A stretch of 64,000 nt of DNA, from NCBI RefSeq assembly GCF_041438805.1, contig NZ_CP109190.1, positions 9,513,547 to 9,577,546 on the forward strand. The letters are read 5' to 3'. Under the pieces are notes generated by a model. It saw only the letters and a list, made by a program, of their open reading frames with translations. It ran no database searches and was not told where the DNA came from. Both the position numbers and the translations under genes were made by a program. The stretch is from Streptomyces sp. NBC_01707. Lineage in GTDB: Bacteria > Actinomycetota > Actinomycetes > Streptomycetales > Streptomycetaceae. Of the stretch, positions 57,413 through 64,000 are shown one piece after another (the stretch's first letter is position 1; every line of letters starts with the position of its first letter).

Positions 57413-57728
57413 CCGCCGCTGTGCCAGCTTCGGAATCAGCGTGGCAGACCCCAGCGCGTTCCTTGACGGGATCTGACTCTCCGTAACCGCTCTACGGAAT
57501 GTGTGCCAGAACCGAGTTACGAGAGCGCCCGCTGCTCAGTGGCGGGAGCACCATCTTCCCCGGGAGAGCGATGTCGCCGAGCGGCCCTGGACCGCGCCGA
57601 CCACCATCCCCCTGCCCGCCCGCGACAACGTGCGCGCCCATCGGTCTCAGAGCCAACACCCCTGTTGCGAACTGCGCCTCGTCGGGCGTCAGGCGAGGAA
57701 CCGTTGACGAGATCAATCTGACGCGCGC
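57413..57728. other. Region without a recognisable gene
   Basis: Several open frames on both strands, none with a known motif. A minus-strand frame (57492-57716, DEAQFATGVLALRPMGAH) could be part of a lost gene. Confidence 0.3.
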
Positions 57729-57920
57729 TCAGGCCATCCTGGCCAGACGGGCTGGCGCCGGGAAGCGCCAGATTCCGATACCCACGGCCGCCACGCCTGC
57801 GAGAGCGGAGGCCACTGTCGCGATCCGGCTTGCTGTCTCCCATTGCGACACGGCGAACACCCACCCCAAGGCGGTGACCACCACGCACGTCACGACCAAC
57901 ACCATGCGCTTCATCGTCAT
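57729..57920 (-). CDS. Small two-helix membrane protein
   Basis: 63 residues from ATG 57920 (MTMKRMVLVVTCVVVTALG); an upstream start at 58013 is possible. Two membrane segments: MVLVVTCVVVTALGWVFAV and IATVASALAGVAAVGIGIW. Similar small proteins are common in Streptomyces; function unknown. Confidence 0.55.
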   Translation of the reverse strand: MTMKRMVLVVTCVVVTALGWVFAVSQWETASRIATVASALAGVAAVGIGIWRFPAPARLARMA

Positions 57921-58107
57921 CCCGACATCGTCGCTCAGGCTGAGTCGGGGCGGGGTGCTTTGGCCGAGCCACCCATCGGCCGATGCGGCCTGCTGGCACC
58001 GCCTGGAAGACATGTGTCGTTGCCGAGATCACTGGCGGTGACAACGGCGAACCGGTGCTCACCGTCTCGTAGTACGGCCTGGACTGACCTGACGAGGTGC
58101 ATGGAAG

Positions 58108-58317
58108 CTATGAGGCGTACGGGTTACCTGACTCATCAGTAATCGAGATTCCCTGCCAGAAGTTGACCCTCGCGCCGTTGCTTGACCCGACCCCCGGGGA
58201 CGAGTCAAGGGGCGCTGCCTGTGCCGTGCCAGCAGTGCTCACGGCGCCCAAGAGGACCATGGACGGTACGGCAATCAGGGCGGCTGCCCTGATCTGCATG
58301 ATGGTCTTGCGCTTCAT
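58108..58317 (-). CDS. Small secreted peptide
   Basis: 69 residues. ATG 58317 preceded by AGGGGAGCC. Signal peptide MKRKTIMQIRAAALIAVPSM to GTAQAAP (cleavage about residue 35), mature part about 35 residues: LDSSPGVGSSNGARVNFWQG then ISITDESGNPYAS. No Cys. Function unknown. Confidence 0.6.
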   Translation of the reverse strand: MKRKTIMQIRAAALIAVPSMVLLGAVSTAGTAQAAPLDSSPGVGSSNGARVNFWQGISITDESGNPYAS

Positions 58318-58640
58318 CGGCTCCCCTAAAAATTCGTTGTCGGGCGCGCGCCCGGTGTGATCTTTAACGCTCTCGGAGCGATCCGGTCACTGTGGCCGTT
58401 GGCTATCGCGTCACTCGCAACCGTGCCCGCCCGGTGCCGACTGCATCTGATTCGAGGTTCAGAGACAGGCGCAGCGTCTTTTCCTCTTCGGGGGTGGGGC
58501 GCTGCGTGGTCCGTGTCGGTCGGTGGGGTGGTCCGCTGCGCTGCCCGTCCCACCGTGCTGCGTGCCGGGCCTGCGCTGCGCTTGGGCCCGGTCCGGGCGC
58601 TGCGCGCTCTCACGCACCTTCGGGCCCGACCGGCTCGGCT
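58318..58640. other. Region without a recognisable gene
   Basis: Between the small secreted peptide and the IS3 fragment. Arg/Pro-rich frames on both strands are typical of non-coding high-GC DNA. May contain the promoter of the peptide gene. Confidence 0.35.
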
Positions 58641-58644
58641 TTTG

Positions 58645-59088
58645 TCTGATGCTCAAGTGGCCTCGCGCCGTCTGGCCGGCTGGGCGATCGCCGACCACAT
58701 GCGCGCGGATCTCGTGACCGACGCCCTGGCCGCGGCGATCCGCACCCGCGGCAGCAGCGCCGGATCGATCATGCGCACCGACCACGGAGCCCAGTACACG
58801 AGCAGGGCCTTCGCTGAAGCTTGCAGGTCAGCAGGGGTTCGGCGAAGCATGAGCTCGGTCGGGTCCAGCGCGGACAACGCACTCGCCGAGTCCTTCAACG
58901 CGACCTTCAAACGCGAGACCCTGCAGGGACGAAAGAGCTGGCCCAGCGAGCGCGAGGCTCGACTCGACGCCTTCAGATGGCTCCACCGCTACAACACCCG
59001 GCGCCGACACTCCCGCCTCGGACAACGATCACCGATCGCCTTCGAGAACGACTTCCACCCACCAACTACGCTGGCACCAGCCGCATAA
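58645..59088 (+). pseudogene. IS3 family transposase OrfB, C-terminal part
   Basis: About 145 residues: RRLAGWAIADHMRADLVTDA, GSIMRTDHGAQYTSRAFAEA (second Asp), ADNALAESFNATFKRETLQG (Glu), RWLHRYNTRRRHSRLGQRSP. The first Asp and the OrfA gene are missing. Confidence 0.88.
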
Positions 59089-59108
59089 CCCGTGTTCAGG
59101 ATTCGGGG

Positions 59109-59258
59109 TCAAGGCCCGTGGAGCTTGTCGCGGAGTTCTGCCAGTCCTTGGGGATCGTTGGCGAGTTCCGGGGAGACGACTGCGTAGCCGGGGCTGCCGT
59201 CAGGGCCGGGCATGTCCACGACCTGGTGATCCATGCGGCCGGTCGTCACGATTGCCAT
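59109..59258 (-). CDS. Very small protein overlapping the upstream gene
   Basis: 49 residues from ATG 59258: MAIVTTGRMDHQVVDMPGPD, GSPGYAVVSPELANDPQGLA, ELRDKLHGP. The start codon overlaps the stop of the 74-residue gene by one base (TGATG), a clear translational-coupling arrangement. Acidic, no signal or membrane segment, no Cys. Family unknown. Confidence 0.55.
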   Translation of the reverse strand: MAIVTTGRMDHQVVDMPGPDGSPGYAVVSPELANDPQGLAELRDKLHGP

Positions 59259-59482
59259 CACGATGAGGACCTCTTTCTAACCTCGTCCGTGAAGTCGTTG
59301 CGGTCACCGGCTTCCAGGAAGCCGTCGTGGCCGTCGGCGAGCAGCTGGATCATCTCGTGCACGGCCTCATGCAGCGTCTCGAACTGCTCTGGGGGCATCC
59401 GGGCCCTGACCGACTCCAGGTAGAGCGCGACCTTCGCGATCCGGTCCTGCGGCGTCTCATCTGCATGGTTGTCGTCGTTCAT
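59258..59482 (-). CDS. Small acidic helical protein
   Basis: 74 residues from ATG 59482: HADETPQDRIAKVALYLESV, RARMPPEQFETLHEAVHEMI, QLLADGHDGFLEAGDRNDFT. Two predicted amphipathic helices with a polar tail. Coupled to the 49-residue gene. Might be part of a regulatory or mobile-element cargo; function unknown. Confidence 0.55.
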   Translation of the reverse strand: MNDDNHADETPQDRIAKVALYLESVRARMPPEQFETLHEAVHEMIQLLADGHDGFLEAGDRNDFTDEVRKRSSS

Positions 59483-59711
59483 CTACACACCCTGGTCCGG
59501 TAGATCCCGCGCGTCCAGCCCCCCATGCTCTTGCCGTGCGACCTAAGCCAGTTGCCGCCATCGTGATGCCTCTGTAGGTCGCATCCTCGATGATTCCGGC
59601 CAGGGGTGCGCTTTGCCGCCAATGATCGGCAACCGGGCCACTCTCGTAGCGGGCTCGCGCTACACAAGGAGGGCGGATGACGCTCTCTTGTGCGACGGGG
59701 GGACTGGTCGG

Positions 59712-59918
59712 GTGCTGACGATCAATGTGGCGGTGCTGCTTGCTGTCATTGTCGTTCTGCGGCTGCGCCGTCGGACACAGGCCAGAAGCCGGTTGGACGA
59801 GAAGTTCACCGTGGTCATCGTGCTGGCCTTCGGGGTGTTGATTGCGCCGACAGACTTCGGTCAGGGAGTTCTGAGCGTCCTGAGCCAGCTCGTGCAGGGC
59901 ATCTCGCAGGCCGGCTGA
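59712..59918 (+). CDS. Small two-helix membrane protein
   Basis: 68 residues from GTG 59712: LTINVAVLLAVIVVLRLRRR, a polar loop QARSRLDEK, then FTVVIVLAFGVLIAPTDFGQ and GVLSVLSQLVQGISQAG. Resembles the small integral membrane proteins found in Streptomyces integrative elements, but this is only a likeness in shape. An upstream start at 59613 is possible. Confidence 0.5.
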   Translation: MLTINVAVLLAVIVVLRLRRRTQARSRLDEKFTVVIVLAFGVLIAPTDFGQGVLSVLSQLVQGISQAG

Positions 59919-60108
59919 GAAACCACGACCGGTCGGCGTGCGGCTGGCGGAGGTCGCCCGCCCACCGGTCGTGGGTGCCGCACAGGCACGGACAGGCCAG
60001 CAGCCGCCCACGGTAGAACGGGCGGTCTCGGCTGCGGAGGCCGCCGAGACTATCGGGATCCTGGCCCGCCTGCGTCGCACGTAGCCGCCGCGCACCGCGG
60101 TGAGGGTG

Positions 60109-60373
60109 TCAGATCCAGGTGCCTTGCAGGGCGCGGTGGTCGCCGGTGAGGGCGCAGTGGCGTGTGGCGAGGAGGGTGTCCACGGGGCAGCCGACGCCGG
60201 TGTACCGGGCGAGGACGGTGTCGGTGGCTTCCTGGTCGGACAGGTAGGCCGGGGCGAGTTCGAGAGCGGTCTGGCCCAGCTTTCCGCCGGCCGCGCCATC
60301 TCGTCGACCAGGCGCCGTCCCACTCTCATGTCAGTGGGGTGCCGTTCCGCGTCAGCGAGCGCCCGGGCTTGTG
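60109..60373 (-). pseudogene. Frameshifted unidentified gene remnant
   Basis: Directly after the amidohydrolase stop: ARALADAERHPTDMRVGRRL, VDEMARPA, then after a one-base shift GKLGQTALELAPAYLSDQEA, LARYTGVGCPVDTLLATRHC and ALTGDHRALQGTWI with a stop at 60109. Cys/His at the end suggest a zinc site. Family unknown. Confidence 0.5.
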
Positions 60374-61630
60374 TCAGGTGCCGAGCCAGGCGAGGGCGGC
60401 TACGGTCATGGCGCTGACGCCGGTGTCCAGGGTGGGCTGGATGACGGGGGCGAAGGTCGGGCTGTGATTGACCGGGATGTCCTGGGCGATGGTGCCGTTC
60501 TTGGCGGCCTCGGCGTAGCGGCCGGGGTCGATGCCGCCGATTCCCCAGTAGGTGAACTGGGCGCCGAACGCCTTGGGGATCTCGCTCATGTCCTCGCTGG
60601 CGGTCTGCAGGTCGATGGTGTGTGCGTCGTCGCCGAAGTGGGCGGCGAAGGCGTCGGCGACGCGCCGGGTAGGCGCCTCGTCGTTGACGGTGGGCGGGAA
60701 GGATGTGGTCCGCTCGATCTCGGGTGCCTTGGGCGAGCGGGACGCCTCGCACTCGGTTTTGACGGTCCGTTCGATGGCGTCGAGGACCTGGGTGCGCGTG
60801 GCGTTGTCGTAGGTGCGCAAGTTGAGCTGGATGACGGCGCTGTCGGGGATGACGTTGGGGCCGGTGCCGGCGTGGATGCTGCCCACGGTGACTACGGCGG
60901 GGGTGGTGGCGGCCAATTCCCGGGAGACGATGGTCTGCAGGCGTACGACGATCATCGCGGCCAGGACCACGGGGTCGACCGCGGCCTGGGGCATGGAACC
61001 GTGCGCCCCTCGTCCGTGGACGGTGATGCGCAGGCTGTCCGCGGCAGACAGGAAGGACCCGGGGCGGGTGCCGACGTAGCCGGCCGGGTAGGGCAGGACG
61101 TGCTGGGCGAGCACCACGTCGGGCCTGGGCGACTTGGACGTCAGACCGTCGTCGATCATGGCGTCGGCGCCGTCGCCGTTCTCCTCCGAGGGCTGGAAGA
61201 GCACCACGAAGGTACCCCGCCAGGCGTGCTGGGCCTGAGCCATCAGCCGTGCGCAGCCGATCAGGCAGGTCACGTGCACGTCGTGCCCGCAGGCGTGCAT
61301 GACCGGCTGCTCGGTGCCGTCCGGGCCGGTGGTGGTCACGGTGGAGGCGTAGGGCAGGCCGGTCTGTTCGCGTACCGGAAGGGCGTCCATGTCGGCGCGG
61401 GCCATGACCGTCGGGCCGTCGCCATTGGCCAGGACTCCGATCACGCCGGTGCCGCCGATGCCGGCGGTGACTTCGTAGCCGAAGGCCCGCAAGGCGTCGG
61501 ATGCCTTCTTCGCGGTGCGGTACTCCTGCAGACCGAGTTCAGGGTGTCGGTGCAGGTCCTTGTAGATGTCCTCGAGGTCGGAGCGGATGCCGTCGAGGCC
61601 GGCCAGCACGGTGGGGGCACGGTCGGTCAT
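60374..61630 (-). CDS. M20 family amidohydrolase/carboxypeptidase
   Basis: 418 residues from ATG 61630. M20D (IAA-amino acid hydrolase/hippurate hydrolase) motifs: DLHRHPELGLQEYRTAK (about 24-40), VMARADMDALPV, VMHACGHDVHVT (metal-binding Cys/His), LFQPSEENGDGADAMI (catalytic Glu pair), AQHVLP, and the lid-domain GRGAHGSMPQAAVDPV. The C-terminal VNHSPTFAP contains the last metal-binding His. Cleaves N-acyl amino acids or related amides with a two-metal centre. The start overlaps the TRIC gene stop by 4 bases (ATGA): a two-gene operon. Confidence 0.92.
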   Translation of the reverse strand: MTDRAPTVLAGLDGIRSDLEDIYKDLHRHPELGLQEYRTAKKASDALRAFGYEVTAGIGGTGVIGVLANGDGPTVMARADMDALPVREQTGLPYASTVTTTGPDGTEQPVMHACGHDVHVTCLIGCARLMAQAQHAWRGTFVVLFQPSEENGDGADAMIDDGLTSKSPRPDVVLAQHVLPYPAGYVGTRPGSFLSAADSLRITVHGRGAHGSMPQAAVDPVVLAAMIVVRLQTIVSRELAATTPAVVTVGSIHAGTGPNVIPDSAVIQLNLRTYDNATRTQVLDAIERTVKTECEASRSPKAPEIERTTSFPPTVNDEAPTRRVADAFAAHFGDDAHTIDLQTASEDMSEIPKAFGAQFTYWGIGGIDPGRYAEAAKNGTIAQDIPVNHSPTFAPVIQPTLDTGVSAMTVAALAWLGT

Positions 61631-62382
61631 GATGACTCCTTGGGCGGCTCGGACTGCTCTTCTCCCCCGGTTCGGGTGGCGGGATCGGAGCGGCGCCGCA
61701 TCGTCGAGGCAAGTTTGGAGCGGGGCTGCCAGTCCAGACTGTTGGGCAGGTTCCAGTCGTAGTGCACGGCGGTGAGCCGGAAGACCAGGGCCAGGGCGAT
61801 GCCCAGGCCGATGCCGACCTGGGGGACGCCGAGGTACGAGCAGAGCACCGTGACTCCGGCTACCGCGACGGCGACGGTGGCGTACAGGCCGTTGCGGCCC
61901 AAGACAGCTGGCACTCGGCCGAGGATGACGTCGCGCAGGGCGCCGCCGCCGACGGCGGTCAGGGTGCCCAGCAGGACGGCCGGAAGCCAACCCAGGCCGA
62001 CCGCCAGCGTCTTGTTGGCGCCCGCGACTGCCCAGAACCCGATGACCGCGGCGTCGAGCGCGGTGAACAGCCGGTTCCAGGACTCCTCGCTGATCTTGAT
62101 GAGGAACACCACCACGGAACCAACGACGGCGGTCAGCAGGTAGGCGTAGTCGGTCAGCGCGACCGGTGTGCCGTGCTGCAGCAGCACATCCCTGATCAAG
62201 CCCCCGCCCAGACCGGAGATGATGCCGACCACCAGGAACCCGAACAGGTCCAGGCCGGCCGTGCGGGCCACCGCACCGCCCAGCAGGGCGCACGAGAAGA
62301 CGCCGGCAAGGTCCAGGTAACGCGTCGCGACATCAATCCCGTGCGAGAGCGAAGAAGCCGACATCGCGGGCATAGCGGACAT
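61627..62382 (-). CDS. TRIC-type cation channel / UPF0126 family membrane protein
   Basis: 251 residues from ATG 62382, seven membrane segments. Two family motifs, GLGGGLIRDVLL (about 57-68) and TAVGGGALRDVILG (about 140-153), occur in the two pseudo-repeats, as in prokaryotic TRIC channels (Pfam UPF0126). The C-terminal tail (RSKLASTMRRRSDPATR) is polar. Forms trimeric monovalent-cation channels in characterised members. Translationally coupled to the amidohydrolase. Confidence 0.9.
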   Translation of the reverse strand: MSAMPAMSASSLSHGIDVATRYLDLAGVFSCALLGGAVARTAGLDLFGFLVVGIISGLGGGLIRDVLLQHGTPVALTDYAYLLTAVVGSVVVFLIKISEESWNRLFTALDAAVIGFWAVAGANKTLAVGLGWLPAVLLGTLTAVGGGALRDVILGRVPAVLGRNGLYATVAVAVAGVTVLCSYLGVPQVGIGLGIALALVFRLTAVHYDWNLPNSLDWQPRSKLASTMRRRSDPATRTGGEEQSEPPKESS

Positions 62383-62474
62383 AGGGTGAGCCTACTCGTG
62401 GCCCCGCCTTTGATCACCTGGACGAATAGCGGGACGGATAGCAGCAGGCTGATCGGGCGCGTGCTACAAGTCCT

Positions 62475-64000
62475 TCATGCCCAGTCGTATCCGAGGTTGG
62501 CGAGCTGTGCGAGTTGCTGGTCGGTGAGGCGGTCGCGGCGGCTCTTTTGGTTGCTGAGGAAGACGCCGAGGCGTACGGAGGTACCGTCGGGGAGTTCTTC
62601 GACGTGCTGCCTGCCAACCACGTGCTTCCCCTCTCGCGCAATGTATTGCTGGAGGGCTGCTACGCCCCGTGTGAAGGCGTCGGAGCCCTTCGCTGCCCCG
62701 GCCTTCACGTTGGCTCGCGCTGTGGCCTTCTGGGGTCGTGCAGCCGGTTTCACGCCCACCTCGCCGAGGCGGCGTTGCTGCTCGGTGTTCAGGCGTGCCC
62801 AGTCGCGGACCTGCCGTGCGAGCCAGCGTCCGATGTCGTCGCCGCGATGCGTCACCCCCGGCACGATCTCCTCGAGGCCAGCACCGCCGGCGAGGACCAG
62901 CTCGCGCAGGCCGGCCCAGTGGCGTTGCCAGTCGACGGTCCACCCCAACTGTCCTGGGTTCCAGTCGGGGTCGATCGCGGCGAGCTGCTCGGCACGCCGT
63001 GCCGCGCGCTCGGGGTCCTTGCCGAGTCCGCCTGGGCGTCGGAGGTTGGTGAGCCATTGCCCCACCGGTTTGTCGAGGGCGGTGGCGTGGCGGGGCGCGG
63101 CCAGGGTGCCGGCTTCTGCGTAGTACGCGCGGGCCGCGGCGAGGTTTTCGGCGAACGCGGTGTCGGCGGTGTCCCAGATCATGCCGAGTTCTTCCAGCTC
63201 GTCGGCCCGGGTGCTGGACATGGTCCCGGCCCGGTAGGACCGCCGTTGGTCGGACAGCCACCGGCCCAGTGGGTAGGCGTCTTCGGTGTGTTCGTAGGGC
63301 ACGTCCAGGGAGCCCTCGCGGTCGAAGTAGCGGCGGGCGGTGTCGTAGCCGCGGGTCCAGTCCTGGCGTTCGGTGTCGAGGATCTGGAACTTGACCCATT
63401 TCGCGATCATCACGGGGTCTCTGGGGGCTGCGAACCGGAGCAGCAGCCGTGACTCCTCCTCACCCTCCTCCGGCTCCGGACCGATGTTCTGCGACGGATC
63501 AACGACCTGTTTCTGGTTTTCCTGCGGAATAGCGAGCATCTCAATGGCACGTTCATCGTGTGCCCGAAGCCCCTCAAGAACCTTCACCAAAGGGCGATAC
63601 GAAGAAGACGTGAACATGTCTTCCGGCTGCTCACCCCGTGCCAGAAACACGGGTACGATCAGCGTCGCAATCTTCCCCTGCCCGGGTTTCTGACGCAACG
63701 CCCGGCCAATAGCCTGCACGATATCGACCGCGGACCCCTTGGGATCCAACAGGGCCACACTGTCCACCGCTCGAATATCCACACCCTCGTTCAGAACACG
63801 ACAATTCGAAAGCACCGCACGCCCCGCCCTGCGCCCGAAATCAGCGAGCACGGAGCGCCTGTGGTCCACCTCGTGCTCACCGCTCAGCCAGTCCGCCCAC
63901 ACGTGTTCCGGGTACCGCTTCGGATCCGACGCATGCAGCCGCTGCGCCACCCGCGGCAGCCCCTCCGCGAACGCGGACGCCTCTATCGTGCGGTGGTGGA
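62475..64000 (-). CDS. DEAD/DEAH helicase with helicase-associated domains (5' end outside the window)
   Basis: At least 508 residues are visible in the same frame to the window edge; Walker A and DEAH would lie beyond 64000. The RecA2 domain shows LSNCRVLNEGVDIRAVDSVA (motif V region) and VDIVQAIGRALRQKPGQGKI (motif VI, QAIGRALR). Then come five or so helicase-associated (HA) repeats of about 65-70 residues, each with W...Y...G and PVGQWL/PLGRWL type cores: DAYPLGRWLSDQRRSYRAGT, LDKPVGQWLTNLRRPGG, SVRLGVFLSNQKSRRDRLT. Such helicases are frequent on Streptomyces plasmids and chromosome arms. An HA fragment of another copy lies at 40226-40345. Confidence 0.9.
   Translation of the reverse strand, partial: HHRTIEASAFAEGLPRVAQRLHASDPKRYPEHVWADWLSGEHEVDHRRSVLADFGRRAGRAVLSNCRVLNEGVDIRAVDSVALLDPKGSAVDIVQAIGRALRQKPGQGKIATLIVPVFLARGEQPEDMFTSSSYRPLVKVLEGLRAHDERAIEMLAIPQENQKQVVDPSQNIGPEPEEGEEESRLLLRFAAPRDPVMIAKWVKFQILDTERQDWTRGYDTARRYFDREGSLDVPYEHTEDAYPLGRWLSDQRRSYRAGTMSSTRADELEELGMIWDTADTAFAENLAAARAYYAEAGTLAAPRHATALDKPVGQWLTNLRRPGGLGKDPERAARRAEQLAAIDPDWNPGQLGWTVDWQRHWAGLRELVLAGGAGLEEIVPGVTHRGDDIGRWLARQVRDWARLNTEQQRRLGEVGVKPAARPQKATARANVKAGAAKGSDAFTRGVAALQQYIAREGKHVVGRQHVEELPDGTSVRLGVFLSNQKSRRDRLTDQQLAQLANLGYDWA

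Noticed and set aside
60371..61762. A 463-codon plus-strand frame over the amidohydrolase
   Set aside because: The minus strand shows full M20 motifs and an ATGA-coupled start; the plus frame is Gly/Val-rich shadow.

Overview
The window is high-GC actinobacterial DNA, most likely from a Streptomyces chromosome arm or a large linear plasmid. Evidence: strong G/C bias at third codon positions, frequent GTG starts, purine-rich ribosome binding sites, and families typical of Streptomyces (TetR/IclR-controlled oxidoreductase clusters, secreted LamG/RHS proteins, SUKH and TerD proteins, helicase-associated-domain helicases). Transposase fragments, truncated genes and joined half-genes are abundant, so this is an accessory region that has been broken and rejoined many times. 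No rRNA, tRNA or CRISPR array was seen.

1-27 kb, catabolic and redox region. An IclR regulator precedes an aromatic/CoA catabolic operon (class III CoA-transferase, citrate-synthase-like lyase, intradiol dioxygenase), with shared TGTCCG/CGGACA operator repeats. Then come an alpha/beta hydrolase and a mosaic of broken genes (SDR, TetR, F420-type NADP reductase, old yellow enzyme with one amber codon, VOC protein). A truncated DUF4236 gene and a SUKH gene follow. A TetR/SnoaL/SDR/DoxX group carries the palindrome CTTGAC-NN-GTCAAG twice. After a decayed relaxase come HAD, luciferase-like, FAD and azoreductase genes. Next are a TetR/MDR pair with two identical operators, and a TetR/SnoaL/Gfo-Idh/MDR/MFS cluster.

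27-53 kb, polymorphic toxin island. A secreted LamG/DNRLRE protein and a 2187-residue secreted RHS protein with a distinct Cys/Gly-rich tip are followed by a small two-helix membrane protein, the likely immunity protein. Two further toxin modules are decayed: a frameshifted orphan tip with an intact partner gene (about 41 kb), and a HINT-type toxin cut by an IS5-like element (51.3-52.6 kb) whose partner gene overlaps it by 4 bases. The island also holds an IS6 element, a DUF4236-TerD gene, a second SUKH gene split by a 3.5-kb ISL3-type element carrying two passenger genes, and a secreted beta-helix protein.

53-64 kb. An rve-type IS is joined to a fragment of its own family. Then come a GT92-like glycosyltransferase, small membrane or secreted proteins, an IS3 fragment, two overlapping very small genes, a TRIC channel/M20 amidohydrolase operon, and a helicase with helicase-associated repeats that runs off the window end.

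All family names come from reading the translated sequence and comparing it with remembered family motifs; no database search was run.
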